64,000 nucleotides of DNA from Brevibacillus fluminis (GCF_003710825.1 NZ_RHHQ01000019.1:1-64000), one strand, 5' to 3'. Counted from the first letter of the stretch, positions 1 to 9,232 are shown. The notes: generated by a model from the sequence alone, not told the origin. A program made the numbers and translations.

Positions 1-49
1 CTTGCGTATCCAGTTTTGAAGGTACAAGAGACCGTATAGCTGATCGACA

Positions 50-79
50 AACCAACTCGTAGCAGAGCTGGTTTTTTTG
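50..79 (+). terminator. Rho-independent terminator, probably of an upstream rRNA operon
   Basis: An imperfect 9-bp stem (AACCAACTC with GAGCTGGTT, one mismatch) is followed by a long T-run. The bases before it (about 1-30, containing CAGTTTTGAAGGT) resemble the sequence that commonly follows rRNA genes in Bacillales. In B. subtilis an rRNA operon lies before yaaC-guaB, so this may be the tail of one. The rRNA assignment is inference; only the terminator is visible. Confidence 0.6.
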
Positions 80-210
80 TTTTTTCTAAGTAATTCCAAG
101 CCAATCGTTTCATCGTGTAGCAAAAACAGGCATTTGCAATTCAGGAAGAAATAAGGGGAGTGACGGGATACTAAACACACAAGAATGGCAGAAAATCAGA
201 AGGAGGGAAC

Positions 211-1413
211 ATGCGAAGACCAACAAGAATTAATGTTACAGCGTTGTTGGCAGCGCTCGTTGTCGGTTCTCTCGGATTGGTGCCAGGCGAAGCGTTTTCT
301 CAGCAACCTACGTCTACTGAGGATCCATCCAGCAAAAAAACGGAAGGGTGGTCGCCAGATACAGTGCTCGCTTCTCCTTCTGCACTCGAACGAATTAAAC
401 TCCCTGTTAAAGCAAAAGGCATCTACATCACCGGCAGAACGGTCAGCAACAGCAAATTTTCGAGGTTGCTCAAGCTGGTGAACGAAACCGAATTGAACGC
501 GATGGTCATCGATATAAAAGAAGACGAGGGGCGACTGACGTATCAATCGGCAATTCCTCTGGTCAAAGAGATCAAATCAGACCAAACCAAATTTATACCG
601 GATCTCGATGATGTGATGCATACGCTGCAGGCAAACAATGTTTACACGATTGCACGTGTCGTCTGCTTCAAAGATCCTCTGTTGGCCAGAAAAATGCCTG
701 AATGGGCAATGCAAAAAAAGACAGGGGGAATATGGGTCGACAGAAAGGGTGTGGCCTGGATTGATCCTTACCGGAAAGAGGTTTGGGAGTATAACGTGGC
801 CATTGCAAAAGAAGCAGCCAAAAAAGGCTTCCGGGAAATTCAGTTCGATTACGTACGGTTCCCCGACAACGGAAAGCGCGTCGATGAAGAGGTCAATTTT
901 TATCAGCAAGAGGGTATTGCAAAGGACATGTTGATCGCAGAATTTCTAGCTTATGCAAAAAAAGAGCTGGAGCCCTATCACGTTTACGTGTCCGCTGATG
1001 TGTTCGGGCTGGTCCCATCCGTACCAGATGACATGGGAATCGGCCAAAAATGGGACCTGGTCAGCCCGACCGTCGATTATTTGAGTCCGATGATGTATCC
1101 TTCCCATTACGCGAATGGCACATACGGATTGAGGGTCCCCGACGCCCAGCCGTACGAGACGATCTTTCATTCATTGCAGGATGCGCAAAGAAAAGATGCC
1201 CGGCTGCAAAAGCGCAGGGCGACTCCGGCAACGATCCGGCCTTGGTATCAGGATTTTACAGCCCGCTGGGTAAAGGGCCACATTGTCTATGGCCCGCGTG
1301 AGGTTACCGCGCAAATCAAGGCTGGACGGGCACTGGGTGTCGACCAGTATCTGATTTGGGATGCTAGCAACACATACAGTGAAGCGGCATGGAAAAAAGA
1401 AAATGAACAGTAG
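211..1413 (+). CDS. Putative glycoside hydrolase, DUF4015 family, exported
   Basis: The 400-residue protein starts at ATG 211 behind a strong AAGGAGGG ribosome site. Residues 1-30 form a signal peptide (RRPTR, hydrophobic core, cleavage near GEAFS), so it should be secreted or wall-associated. The rest resembles the DUF4015 (GHL10-like TIM-barrel) family: a VKAKGIYITG opening strand, VIDIKEDEG, a REIQFDYVRFPD strand and a YLSPMMYPSHY segment with acidic and aromatic residues typical of sugar-cleaving barrels. Substrate is unknown. It is a single gene between the probable rRNA operon tail and the converging yaaC, with a terminator right behind it. Family call is fairly firm; enzymatic activity is inferred. 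Confidence 0.8.
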   Translation: MRRPTRINVTALLAALVVGSLGLVPGEAFSQQPTSTEDPSSKKTEGWSPDTVLASPSALERIKLPVKAKGIYITGRTVSNSKFSRLLKLVNETELNAMVIDIKEDEGRLTYQSAIPLVKEIKSDQTKFIPDLDDVMHTLQANNVYTIARVVCFKDPLLARKMPEWAMQKKTGGIWVDRKGVAWIDPYRKEVWEYNVAIAKEAAKKGFREIQFDYVRFPDNGKRVDEEVNFYQQEGIAKDMLIAEFLAYAKKELEPYHVYVSADVFGLVPSVPDDMGIGQKWDLVSPTVDYLSPMMYPSHYANGTYGLRVPDAQPYETIFHSLQDAQRKDARLQKRRATPATIRPWYQDFTARWVKGHIVYGPREVTAQIKAGRALGVDQYLIWDASNTYSEAAWKKENEQ

Positions 1414-1415
1414 AG

Positions 1416-1463
1416 ACCCCTCCCCTTGCTCCCGGTAAGTCATGACGGGGGACGGGGTTTTTT
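1416..1463 (+). terminator. Terminator of the DUF4015 gene
   Basis: A C-rich arm (ACCCCTCCCC) pairs with GGGGGACGGGGT and is followed by seven T. The 3' arm overlaps the last codons and stop of the converging yaaC gene. Confidence 0.8.
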
Positions 1464-2456
1464 TACAGGCTCTTTTTGGATCAGCTCGCTAATTAGCAAA
1501 GGAAACCTCTCAAGATGCTCAGAGAAAAAGTGCTCGACCAAGACAAGTTCACCATAGGAGTGTGAGTAGACGAAATCCCCCCATAGTTCGGCTTCATACC
1601 GGCAAAGCATACCAAGCAGGTAGAGTAGCAAAAAATGGACAGCCCACTGAGGGGGAGGCACGTCGTTACCTTCTACATTCCAAAAATAATAGCCTTGCGG
1701 AGTGCTCGCAAAAAGTGGATGTGCTTCCAGACCAACGTTGCTTTTCGGCATAACCTGCACATGCGCCTGAGTCCCTACTGGCGAGCCTATGGGGATGCCG
1801 TCGCCATGCAAGGAAAATGCTACGTTACCGCCACCATGCCTCGTCAAATAGTCCAGGAATGTTTCACGTGAATACAAAAGCGAACCGCGTGTCCCCTGAG
1901 GAAAAGAAAGCAGGCGGTCGGCTTCATGGTATGTAACTTTATCCCAATGGTTCGGCCCCATCAGTTCCGTATAGGTCGGCGTCAATTCAGGTAATACTGA
2001 GAAAAGCTCTCCCATGGTGTAGCGCTCTTGCAGATTCGGGATCCGAAGTAGCTTGGCAGCGTGGGCGAATAACCCTTCTTTTTGAGGGCGGACTTCATCG
2101 TCAAGGATGTGATACGGAGTCCTCTTCACTTTCCGGGTCGTGACCCCGTGCTGGAGCATACGACTGTTTTGCGGATAGGTGGGATCTTTGCACAGGATTA
2201 CGGCTTTCAGTAAATGAGTGCATCCGTAAAACAGCAGCAGAGGTTTGATCAAGAGATCGCTTGTAGCCGCGGTTTCATAACATTGGCGCGCATGTTTGAC
2301 CGTATACAGCAGCCGGGTACTCTGCTGAAAGGCGAGCTTATCGGGCGACTCGAAGCCATGCTTTTGGTAAAAGGCTGCCAGCAAGCGACGGGCGGTAGGT
2401 TCTGTTTCTAAAAAACGTAGAAAATCCCAGGAAGAAAAGGCCAAATTTCTCACCAC
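1440..2456 (-). CDS. yaaC: YaaC-like protein of unknown function
   Basis: This 338-residue protein matches the YaaC family in length and in position: minus strand, divergent from guaB, exactly as in B. subtilis. The sequence has the family's C-terminal motifs around HFLLLYLLGMLCRYE. No catalytic motif or signal peptide is apparent. The called start is GTG at 2456, with little ribosome site before it. An in-frame TTG at 2444 sits five bases behind AGGTGGTGAG and may be the true start. Function is not known for the family. Confidence 0.8.
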   Translation of the reverse strand: MVRNLAFSSWDFLRFLETEPTARRLLAAFYQKHGFESPDKLAFQQSTRLLYTVKHARQCYETAATSDLLIKPLLLFYGCTHLLKAVILCKDPTYPQNSRMLQHGVTTRKVKRTPYHILDDEVRPQKEGLFAHAAKLLRIPNLQERYTMGELFSVLPELTPTYTELMGPNHWDKVTYHEADRLLSFPQGTRGSLLYSRETFLDYLTRHGGGNVAFSLHGDGIPIGSPVGTQAHVQVMPKSNVGLEAHPLFASTPQGYYFWNVEGNDVPPPQWAVHFLLLYLLGMLCRYEAELWGDFVYSHSYGELVLVEHFFSEHLERFPLLISELIQKEPVKKPRPPS

Positions 2457-2516
2457 CTAATCAGAGAATTTTCGGAAAATACCATTAATTTATCGTCATT
2501 ATACATTCTTTAACGG

Positions 2517-2583
2517 TATAATTTCCTTTATAAGCGAACATTATAAGCATTCCTTGACATTAAATTGAGCGGTTTGTTAAACT
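2517..2583 (+). promoter_or_regulatory. guaB promoter region
   Basis: The best sigma-A site has TTGACA at 2554-2559, an 18-bp spacer and an extended -10, TGT-TAAACT, ending at 2583. A second TATAAT lies at 2517-2522 with a weak -35 (TCGTCA). About 38 bp separate the first promoter from the guaB start, so there is no room for a long leader or riboswitch. Confidence 0.6.
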
Positions 2584-2621
2584 TGCGATAAAACATTTTT
2601 GGGCGAAAGGGGAAACAACCT

Positions 2622-4082
2622 GTGTGGCAGAATAAGTTTGCGAAAGAAGGCCTGACGTTTGACGATGTGCTTCTCGTACCAGCGAAGTCGGAGGTTCTTC
2701 CACGCGATGTAGATGTTACAATCACTCTGGGCAAAAATGTAAAGCTGAACATCCCACTTATTAGTGCCGGAATGGATACAGTAACCGAATCTGCGCTTGC
2801 GATTGCAATGGCGCGCCAGGGCGGAATCGGGATCATTCATAAAAACATGACTGTTGAGCAGCAAGCAAGCGAGGTTGACCGTGTAAAACGCTCCGAGAGC
2901 GGCGTAATCACCAACCCATTCTCGCTTACTCCAGACCATACCGTGGCTGATGCCGATGCGTTGATGGGCAAATTCCGCATTTCCGGCGTTCCAATTGTGG
3001 ACGAGGCCAATCACCTGATCGGGATCATCACCAACCGTGACATGCGTTTCGTCCATAATTTCGAAACTCCTATCACTCAAGTGATGACAAAAGAAAACCT
3101 TGTAACTGCCTCAGTTGGAACCACACTTCAGCAAGCGGAAGCGATCCTGCAGAAGCATAAGATCGAAAAGCTGCCGTTGGTCGACGAAGACAACGTACTG
3201 AAAGGCTTAATCACCATTAAAGATATCGAGAAAGCGATCCAATATCCGAGCGCGGCAAAAGATACGCAAGGACGTTTGCTGTGTGGTGCTGCAGTCGGGG
3301 TATCGGCTGACACATTCGAGCGCGCGGCTGCACTGGTTCAGGCAGGCGTAGACGTGCTTGTAGTCGATACGGCTCACGGGCATTCCAAAGGCGTGCTCGA
3401 CACGGTAAAAGAACTCCGTTCCCTGTATCCGGACCTGGTGATCGTTGCAGGTAACGTAGCGACTGGCGAAGCCACGCGCGACCTGATTGAAGCAGGAGCT
3501 TCCGTTGTAAAAGTCGGGATCGGACCTGGTTCGATTTGTACAACCCGTGTCGTTGCTGGTATCGGTGTACCGCAAATTACCGCGATTTACGATTGCGCCA
3601 GCGTAGCACGCGAATATGGCGTACCGATTATTGCGGACGGCGGTATCAAATACTCCGGAGATTTGCCAAAAGCAATCGGATCTGGAGCATCCGCAATCAT
3701 GATCGGCAGCCTGTTTGCCGGAACGGAAGAGAGCCCGGGCGAATTCGAGATTTTCCAAGGCCGCCGTTTTAAGGTTTACCGCGGTATGGGCTCGATCGGT
3801 GCGATGAAGGCAGGCAGTAAAGACCGTTATTTCCAAGAGAACGAACAAAAGCTCGTTCCAGAAGGAATCGAAGGCCGCGTACCGTATAAAGGACCGCTTG
3901 CAGATGTTGTGTACCAACTGATCGGTGGTCTGCGTGCAGGTATGGGATACTGCGGTTCCAAAACCATCAGTGACTTGCAAAACCATTCTCAGTTCATCCG
4001 CATCACCGGAGCTGGCTTGCGCGAAAGTCATCCGCACGATGTACAAATTACCAAGGAAGCGCCAAACTACTCCCTTTCGTAA
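2622..4082 (+). CDS. guaB: Inosine-5'-monophosphate dehydrogenase
   Basis: Catalyses NAD-dependent oxidation of IMP to XMP, the committed step of guanine nucleotide synthesis, in the cytoplasm. Length 486 residues is normal. An (alpha/beta)8 barrel is interrupted at about residues 95-205 by two CBS domains (ITQVMTKENLVT is the start of one). The active-site loop GPGSICTTR places the catalytic cysteine at residue 306; the mobile flap and YRGMGS motif follow. Start is GTG at 2622 with AAAGGGG 10 bp upstream. Neighbours yaaC and dacA match B. subtilis order. A family-1 repeat in reverse orientation begins inside the stop codon. Confidence 0.98.
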   Translation: MWQNKFAKEGLTFDDVLLVPAKSEVLPRDVDVTITLGKNVKLNIPLISAGMDTVTESALAIAMARQGGIGIIHKNMTVEQQASEVDRVKRSESGVITNPFSLTPDHTVADADALMGKFRISGVPIVDEANHLIGIITNRDMRFVHNFETPITQVMTKENLVTASVGTTLQQAEAILQKHKIEKLPLVDEDNVLKGLITIKDIEKAIQYPSAAKDTQGRLLCGAAVGVSADTFERAAALVQAGVDVLVVDTAHGHSKGVLDTVKELRSLYPDLVIVAGNVATGEATRDLIEAGASVVKVGIGPGSICTTRVVAGIGVPQITAIYDCASVAREYGVPIIADGGIKYSGDLPKAIGSGASAIMIGSLFAGTEESPGEFEIFQGRRFKVYRGMGSIGAMKAGSKDRYFQENEQKLVPEGIEGRVPYKGPLADVVYQLIGGLRAGMGYCGSKTISDLQNHSQFIRITGAGLRESHPHDVQITKEAPNYSLS

Positions 4083-4111
4083 TTAGAAAACTTGGCTACG
4101 CCAAGCTTTTG
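4082..4111 (-). repeat. Family-1 dispersed repeat, partial copy E, reverse orientation
   Basis: Read on the minus strand this is CAAAAGCTTGGCGTAGCC followed by AAGTTTTCTAAT, the 3' core shared with copies at 21.5, 28.1, 52.2 and 56.5 kb. CTTGGC-GTA-GCCAAG forms a hairpin followed by TTTT. The outer end coincides with the guaB stop codon (TAA 4080-4082). The 5' half of the element is missing or too degenerate to recognise here. Confidence 0.7.
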
Positions 4112-4135
4112 GGGGAGACTATCTGTATAACAAGA

Positions 4136-4172
4136 CCCTTTCCAGCATGATCTGGAAAGGGATTTTGTTTGT
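4136..4172 (+). terminator. guaB terminator
   Basis: Perfect 10-bp stem CCCTTTCCAG / CTGGAAAGGG with a 6-nt loop, followed by ATTTTGTTTGTTT. Confidence 0.9.
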
Positions 4173-4263
4173 TTGGCGTTCGTTTGGCACCGACATTTGT
4201 GGTAAACTGATATGGGTTTCGGTCAAGAGAAAACATAGAAGCGAAATGGGAGAGTGATAGATA

Positions 4264-5574
4264 GTGATGTCCAGATGGAAAAACAAAATCGGAAAAGCGA
4301 TTCTTGCTGTCGCATTTCTCACCACGACAATGGTAGCGGGAACTGCAACGACAGCGAGTGCTGCTGTACCGCAGGCAAACCTCGATCTAGCGGTGAAATC
4401 GGCAATTTTGGTGGAAGCCTCCACAGGTAAAATCCTGTATCAAAATAACCCCGATGTTCCATTGCCACCGGCCAGTATGACCAAGATGATGACCGAATAC
4501 CTTGTAATGGAAGCGATTAAGGAAAACAAAATCAAGTGGGACCAAAAAGTAAAAGTATCTGATTACGCCTTTTACATCGCGAAAAAATCGGATTCCTCCG
4601 GCGTTTATCTGAATAGCGGCGAAGAATTTACGGTAGGCGATCTGTATCAGGCGATGGCGATTGTATCAGCGAATGATGCAACCGTCCTACTGGCAGAAAC
4701 CGTCGGTGGAAGTGAACCGAACTTTGTTGTAGAGATGAACAAAAAAGCGCAGGAATTGGGCATGAAAAGTACGCACTTCCTGACATCCTCGGGACTGCCG
4801 GCATCCGAATTGGGCCCATACGCACCGGCGGATACAGCCAACGACAATGTCATGACTGCGCGTGACGCTGCCATTTTGGCGCGGGCGTTGATTCGCGATT
4901 ATCCGGATGCACTGAAATATTCGCAAATTCCGCGGCTGACGTTCCGTCCTGGGCAAAAGAACGAGTTGAAAAAGGCTAACTACAACTGGATGCTGAAAGG
5001 ATTGCCCGCTGAATATCCAGGGGCAGACGGTCTGAAAACAGGTTCGACGGAGCAAGCGAAATATTGCTTCACAGGTACTGCACAGCGCGATGGCATGCGT
5101 TTGATCAGCGTAGTAATGGGTGCCGATACAGAAATGAAGCGTTTTGCGGAAACTAAAAAACTGTTCGATTACGGTTTCAGCAATTTTAAACTGACCAAAA
5201 AGCAAGCAGCGAACACACCGGTAGCAGGCTTCGAATCGGTACCTGTGAAAAAAGGGGTTGAGCTGAATGTTCCAGCTGTTCCGTCAAGCGATGTGACTGT
5301 GTTGACCAAGGTAGGCGAAGAAGGGCAATTCAATCCGAAAGTAACCGTTCAGGATCTGACAGCGCCGGTGAAAAAAGGACAAGTCATCGGAAAAGTCATG
5401 TATCAGGCAGCTGACGCGGTTGAGGCTGATTACTTGCAGCCTGCTGATTTCCAAAAGGGTGGCATTGATTTAGTTGCCGCAAACGATGTGGAAGAAGCAA
5501 GCTGGATTAGACTGTTCTTCCGCAGCATCGGTACTTTCTTCAGCAACTTGTTCAGCAGCATCATTGGCAAATAA
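4264..5574 (+). CDS. dacA: D-alanyl-D-alanine carboxypeptidase (PBP5 type)
   Basis: A membrane-bound low-molecular-mass penicillin-binding protein that removes the terminal D-Ala from peptidoglycan stem peptides. Signal peptide at residues 1-35 ends at ASA-AV. All three serine-acyl-enzyme motifs are present: SMTK (Ser about 71), SAN in VSANDA, and KTG in LKTGST near residue 258. The C-terminal domain ends with an amphipathic helix (about residues 415-436, WIRLFFRSIGTFF) that anchors the protein at the outer face of the membrane, as in B. subtilis DacA. The start is GTG 4264 or the adjacent ATG 4267. Confidence 0.95.
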   Translation: MMSRWKNKIGKAILAVAFLTTTMVAGTATTASAAVPQANLDLAVKSAILVEASTGKILYQNNPDVPLPPASMTKMMTEYLVMEAIKENKIKWDQKVKVSDYAFYIAKKSDSSGVYLNSGEEFTVGDLYQAMAIVSANDATVLLAETVGGSEPNFVVEMNKKAQELGMKSTHFLTSSGLPASELGPYAPADTANDNVMTARDAAILARALIRDYPDALKYSQIPRLTFRPGQKNELKKANYNWMLKGLPAEYPGADGLKTGSTEQAKYCFTGTAQRDGMRLISVVMGADTEMKRFAETKKLFDYGFSNFKLTKKQAANTPVAGFESVPVKKGVELNVPAVPSSDVTVLTKVGEEGQFNPKVTVQDLTAPVKKGQVIGKVMYQAADAVEADYLQPADFQKGGIDLVAANDVEEASWIRLFFRSIGTFFSNLFSSIIGK

Positions 5575-5636
5575 CCAGCAACAATAAAAGTGAATAAAAA
5601 CTAACTCAAGGTTGTTTCAATTCCCCAGTATAATGG

Positions 5637-5665
5637 TTGCCTTTTAAAAGCAGCTCAGTTACAAT
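5637..5665 (+). promoter_or_regulatory. Candidate pdxST promoter
   Basis: TTGCCT at 5637-5642, 17-bp spacer, TACAAT at 5660-5665. It lies about 70 bp before pdxS. A TATAAT at 5629-5634 lacks a good -35. Confidence 0.5.
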
Positions 5666-5732
5666 GGGGAATATGGAACAGCCTTATTCAGCATTCTCTA
5701 AAAAATAGTCATAATTGGGAGGCTTGTGAAAA

Positions 5733-6617
5733 ATGGTAGAAGTAGGAACATCTCGTGTAAAACGCGGTATGGCTGAAATGCAAAAAGGCGGCGTCATCAT
5801 GGACGTTGTCAATGCTGAGCAAGCGAAAATCGCCGAAGCGGCAGGGGCAGTAGCAGTTATGGCTCTGGAACGTGTACCATCCGATATTCGCGCTGCAGGC
5901 GGCGTAGCACGCATGGCGGATCTCTCCATCGTGGAAGAGGTTCTGGGTGCGGTTTCGATCCCGGTTATGGCAAAAGCACGCATTGGTCACTACGTAGAAG
6001 CACGTGTCCTCGAATCCTTAGGCGTTGACTACCTGGATGAGAGCGAAGTTCTTACACCAGCGGACGAAGTGTACCACATCAACAAAAAAGAATTCACCGT
6101 CCCATTTGTCTGTGGTGCGCGCGATTTGGGTGAAGCGCTTCGCCGTATCGGTGAGGGTGCTTCCATGATCCGTACTAAAGGTGAACCGGGAACAGGTAAC
6201 ATTGTAGAAGCCGTTCGCCATATGCGTACAATGCAGTCCCAAATTCGCAAAGTCCAAAACATGTCCTACGAAGAATTGATGGCAGAAGCAAAAAATCTGG
6301 GAGCTCCTTATGATTTGCTTGAGTACGTTCACAAAAACGGCAAGCTACCAGTGGTTAACTTTGCAGCAGGTGGTGTAGCAACTCCTTCTGACGCTGCATT
6401 GATGATGCACCTTGGTTCTGACGGCGTATTCGTTGGCTCCGGTATCTTCAAATCGGAAAACCCTGAGAAATTCGCTCGTGCAATTGTAGAAGCAACCACT
6501 CACTATACCGATTATGAATTGATCGCTCGCGTGTCCAAAGGTTTGGGTACAGCGATGACAGGCATTGAGATCTCCAAAATCCGTGAAGCTGACCGCATGC
6601 AAGACCGCGGCTGGTAA
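5733..6617 (+). CDS. pdxS: Pyridoxal 5'-phosphate synthase, synthase subunit
   Basis: PdxS condenses ribose 5-phosphate, glyceraldehyde 3-phosphate and ammonia to PLP; ammonia is channelled from PdxT. The 294 residues match the usual length. MAKARIGHYVEA holds the family's catalytic lysine, and GEPGTGNIVEAVRH and the FVGSGIF phosphate-binding end are intact. Ribosome site GGGAGG precedes ATG 5733. pdxT follows after 15 bp, so the two subunits are made together. Formerly yaaD. Confidence 0.98.
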   Translation: MVEVGTSRVKRGMAEMQKGGVIMDVVNAEQAKIAEAAGAVAVMALERVPSDIRAAGGVARMADLSIVEEVLGAVSIPVMAKARIGHYVEARVLESLGVDYLDESEVLTPADEVYHINKKEFTVPFVCGARDLGEALRRIGEGASMIRTKGEPGTGNIVEAVRHMRTMQSQIRKVQNMSYEELMAEAKNLGAPYDLLEYVHKNGKLPVVNFAAGGVATPSDAALMMHLGSDGVFVGSGIFKSENPEKFARAIVEATTHYTDYELIARVSKGLGTAMTGIEISKIREADRMQDRGW

Positions 6618-6632
6618 AAAGGTGAGGTAATC

Positions 6633-7223
6633 ATGAAAATTGGTGTACTTGCCCTGCAAGGGGCTGTAGCCGAGCATATCCGCATGCTAGAGGAAGCAGG
6701 TGCTACCGCTGTTGCAGTCAAAAAAGTGGAGGAGCTCGATGAACTCGACGGCTTGGTCATTCCAGGCGGCGAAAGCACCACGATTGGCAAGCTGATGAAC
6801 AAGTACGGCTTCGTCGAGAAGCTACGGGAATTTGGCCAAGCTAAAAAACCAATGTTCGGAACTTGTGCAGGGGCCATTGTGTTGGCAACCCGTATCAACG
6901 GTCAGGATGATGTGCACCTTGGCTTGATGGATATGAAGGTAGACCGCAACTCGTTTGGACGCCAGAAGGACAGCTTCGAGGTAGCACTGCCGATCGCAGG
7001 CGTGGCAGCCGATTATCCAGCCGTTTTCATCCGCGCTCCGCATATTATGGAAGTAGGAGCAGGCAGTGAAGTGTTGTCCAAGTTCGAGGACAGAATCGTA
7101 GCGGCTCGCCAAGGTCACTACCTGGCAGCATCGTTTCATCCAGAGCTAACGGAAGATATTCGCCTGCATCAATACTTTTTGACTATGGTAAAAGAATACT
7201 ATGGAGAAAAAGCATCCGTTTAG
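6633..7223 (+). CDS. pdxT: Pyridoxal 5'-phosphate synthase, glutaminase subunit
   Basis: Class-I glutamine amidotransferase that supplies ammonia to PdxS in a 12+12 complex. The 196-residue protein has the oxyanion and substrate loop PGGESTT, nucleophile Cys in FGTCAGAI, and the His-Glu pair in SFHPELT. Ribosome site AAAGGTGAGG precedes ATG 6633. The operon ends here with a terminator that overlaps the stop codon. Formerly yaaE. Confidence 0.97.
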   Translation: MKIGVLALQGAVAEHIRMLEEAGATAVAVKKVEELDELDGLVIPGGESTTIGKLMNKYGFVEKLREFGQAKKPMFGTCAGAIVLATRINGQDDVHLGLMDMKVDRNSFGRQKDSFEVALPIAGVAADYPAVFIRAPHIMEVGAGSEVLSKFEDRIVAARQGHYLAASFHPELTEDIRLHQYFLTMVKEYYGEKASV

Positions 7224-7236
7224 GGTGCTTTTTCTC
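7205..7236 (+). terminator. pdxST terminator
   Basis: Stem AGAAAAAGCATCC / GGGTGCTTTTTCT spans the pdxT stop codon; the A-rich 5' arm and T-rich 3' arm make it potentially bidirectional. Confidence 0.8.
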
Positions 7237-7302
7237 TGTGCTGTCCTTTACATATGTATAGTTTTTGTAGTACATTTGAAAAATAAAGGAAGAACATATA
7301 AT

Positions 7303-7560
7303 CGCTTAATACGCTGACGGGAAGTAGTAATCTGAGGTATTTCGTTAAGGTGCAGAGAGTCGATGGCAGGTGCGAATCGATCCAACGAGCAGATGAATCC
7401 ATCCCGGAGTGACATAGGAAGACTAGGTCCGGTATTTGTACCGTTATCACGTGTAAAGTGGGCGCTTGGCGTACCGAAACAATGGTATGCTCGTGTCAAC
7501 AAGGGTGGCAACGCGGGTGATAGCACTCGTCCCTTACGTGAGGGATGGGTGTTTTTATTT
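7303..7560 (+). promoter_or_regulatory. T-box leader, serine specific, controlling serS
   Basis: The leader shows T-box landmarks: GGGAAGTAGTAA at the stem-I base, an AGAGAGTCGATGG / GGTGCGAATCGAT apical region, specifier context GAA-TCC-A with TCC (Ser) at 7398-7400, and the T-box AAGGGTGGCAACGCGG at 7501-7516. The terminator CACTCGTCCCT / AGGGATGGGTG plus TTTTTATTTT lies at 7524-7558. Uncharged tRNA-Ser would stabilise the antiterminator and allow serS transcription. A TATAAT at 7297-7302 is the likely -10; its -35 (TTTGAA) is weak. Confidence 0.93.
7524..7558 (+). terminator. serS T-box regulated terminator
   Basis: Stem CACTCGTCCCT / AGGGATGGGTG followed by TTTTTATTTTTG; competes with the T-box antiterminator that begins at 7501. 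Confidence 0.9.
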
Positions 7561-7591
7561 TTGTCTATAAGTAATAATGGAGGGATCGCTG

Positions 7592-8884
7592 ATGTTGGAT
7601 GTAAAGATTTTGCGTACTGATCTGGAGGGTGTGAAGCAGCGTCTCGCACACCGTAATGAGGATATTTCCGCATTGGATCAATTCGCATCGACGGATGAGC
7701 GCAGACGCCTCGTCATTCAAGAAGCAGAAGCACTGAAAAATAAACGGAACACCGTATCGGATCAAGTAGCAGCATTGAAACGCAACAAAGAGAACGCTGA
7801 CCATCTGATTGCCGAAATGAAAGAAGTGAACGATCGGATCAAGGTACTGGATGAGGAGCTTCGCCAGCTCGACGAGCAGCTCGACGAGATTTTGCTCTCC
7901 CTGCCGAACTTGCCGCATGAAAGCACGCCGATCGGAACAAGTGAAGACGATAACGTATTGTTCCGTACATGGAGCGAGCCAAGCAGCTTTGATTTCACTC
8001 CGAAACCTCACTGGGAGCTGGCAGCTGACCTCGGCATTCTCGATTTCGAAGCAGCAGCAAAAGTAACGGGAAGCCGTTTTGTGTTCTACAAAGGACTGGG
8101 CGCTCGTCTGGAGCGGGCTTTGATGAATCTGATGCTTGATCTGCATGTCACCGAGCATGGATACGAAGAGATTTTGCCGCCTTACATGGTCAACCGCGCC
8201 AGCATGACAGGGACGGGGCAGCTGCCTAAATTCGAAGAGGATTTGTTCAAGCTGGAAGGCGTCGATTACTTCCTGATCCCAACAGCTGAGGTGCCGGTAA
8301 CGAACATGCACCGTGATGAGATCATCGATGTGAACCAACTGCCGTTGTACTATGCGGCTTACAGCGCATGTTTCCGTTCGGAGGCAGGATCTGCTGGTCG
8401 TGACACGCGCGGCTTGATCCGTCAGCACCAGTTCAACAAAGTGGAGCTGGTCAAATTCGTGAAGGCGGAAGACTCGTATGATGAGCTGGAGAAACTGGTG
8501 AACAACGCTGAAAAAGTGTTGCAGCTGCTCAAACTCCCATACCGTGTCATGAGCATGTGCACGGGCGACCTGGGGTTCCATGCAGCGAAGAAATACGACC
8601 TCGAAGTATGGATTCCAAGCTCGGAAACGTACCGGGAGATTTCGTCGTGCTCCAACTTTGAAGATTTCCAAGCGCGTCGTGCAAACATTCGTTTCCGCCG
8701 GGACAGCAAAACTAAACCGGAATTCGTGCATACGCTGAATGGATCCGGTTTGGCGATCGGCCGAACAGTTGCAGCCATCTTGGAAAATTATCAGCAAGCG
8801 GACGGAACCATTGTCATTCCGGAAGTACTGCGCGGATACATGGGCGGGTTGGAAAAAATCACGCCAAAGGCGCTAAAACAATAA
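7592..8884 (+). CDS. serS: Serine--tRNA ligase
   Basis: Class-II aminoacyl-tRNA synthetase that charges tRNA-Ser. Residues 1-110 form the coiled-coil tRNA-binding arm (LRQLDEQLDEILLSLPNLPH). Motif 2 is in FRSEAGSAGRDTRGLIRQHQF and motif 3 in NGSGLAIGRTVAAILENYQ. An ATG 15 bp upstream is in frame, but GGAGGG lies between the two ATGs, so 7592 is the true start (430 residues). Expression is governed by the T-box leader; a tRNA-Ser(CGA) gene lies 12 kb downstream. Confidence 0.97.
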   Translation: MLDVKILRTDLEGVKQRLAHRNEDISALDQFASTDERRRLVIQEAEALKNKRNTVSDQVAALKRNKENADHLIAEMKEVNDRIKVLDEELRQLDEQLDEILLSLPNLPHESTPIGTSEDDNVLFRTWSEPSSFDFTPKPHWELAADLGILDFEAAAKVTGSRFVFYKGLGARLERALMNLMLDLHVTEHGYEEILPPYMVNRASMTGTGQLPKFEEDLFKLEGVDYFLIPTAEVPVTNMHRDEIIDVNQLPLYYAAYSACFRSEAGSAGRDTRGLIRQHQFNKVELVKFVKAEDSYDELEKLVNNAEKVLQLLKLPYRVMSMCTGDLGFHAAKKYDLEVWIPSSETYREISSCSNFEDFQARRANIRFRRDSKTKPEFVHTLNGSGLAIGRTVAAILENYQQADGTIVIPEVLRGYMGGLEKITPKALKQ

Positions 8885-8903
8885 CAGAACCGTTTTTACA
8901 GCA

Positions 8904-8933
8904 GCAGCCCTTCTTGTTGAGGGGCTGTTTTTT
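8904..8933 (+). terminator. serS terminator
   Basis: CAGCCC / GGGCTG stem with a T-run of six after it. Confidence 0.8.
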
Positions 8934-8971
8934 GTTTGGCAAAGAAGGAGCAGGATGACGCGAAAAAAAGA

Positions 8972-9026
8972 TTGGAAATTAATTTTCCAAATTGTGTTGC
9001 AAAACAAAGAAATGCTGTTATATAAT
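8972..9026 (+). promoter_or_regulatory. aceBA promoter with upstream inverted repeat
   Basis: TTGCAA at 8997-9002, 18-bp spacer and TATAAT at 9021-9026. A dyad, TTGGAAATTAATTTTCCAA (8972-8990), sits just upstream of the -35, a usual place for a regulator of a carbon-controlled operon. The regulator is not identifiable. The remaining ~200 bp to aceB is AT-rich untranslated sequence; a 76-codon frame in it (8992-9222) does not look like a real gene. Confidence 0.55.
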
Positions 9027-9232
9027 AAGTACCAACACAGAAGCATGTATTACTACAGTCTGTATTATAACAAAAAACAACCTGAATAACGTTCGAGAAA
9101 AGATAAAAATAGGTGGGTGTAGAGAGAGGAGTGTGAATCTTTCCTTTTTTAAATCGTATCTGTACTATAATAATTTAGCGATTTTAATCGTGAAACATAA
9201 CAGAGTGGAAAACATATGGTGAAGGGGAGCAT

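Noticed and set aside
8992..9222. 76-codon + frame before aceB
   Set aside because: Very AT-rich, covers the aceBA -10, no ribosome site, low-complexity residues.
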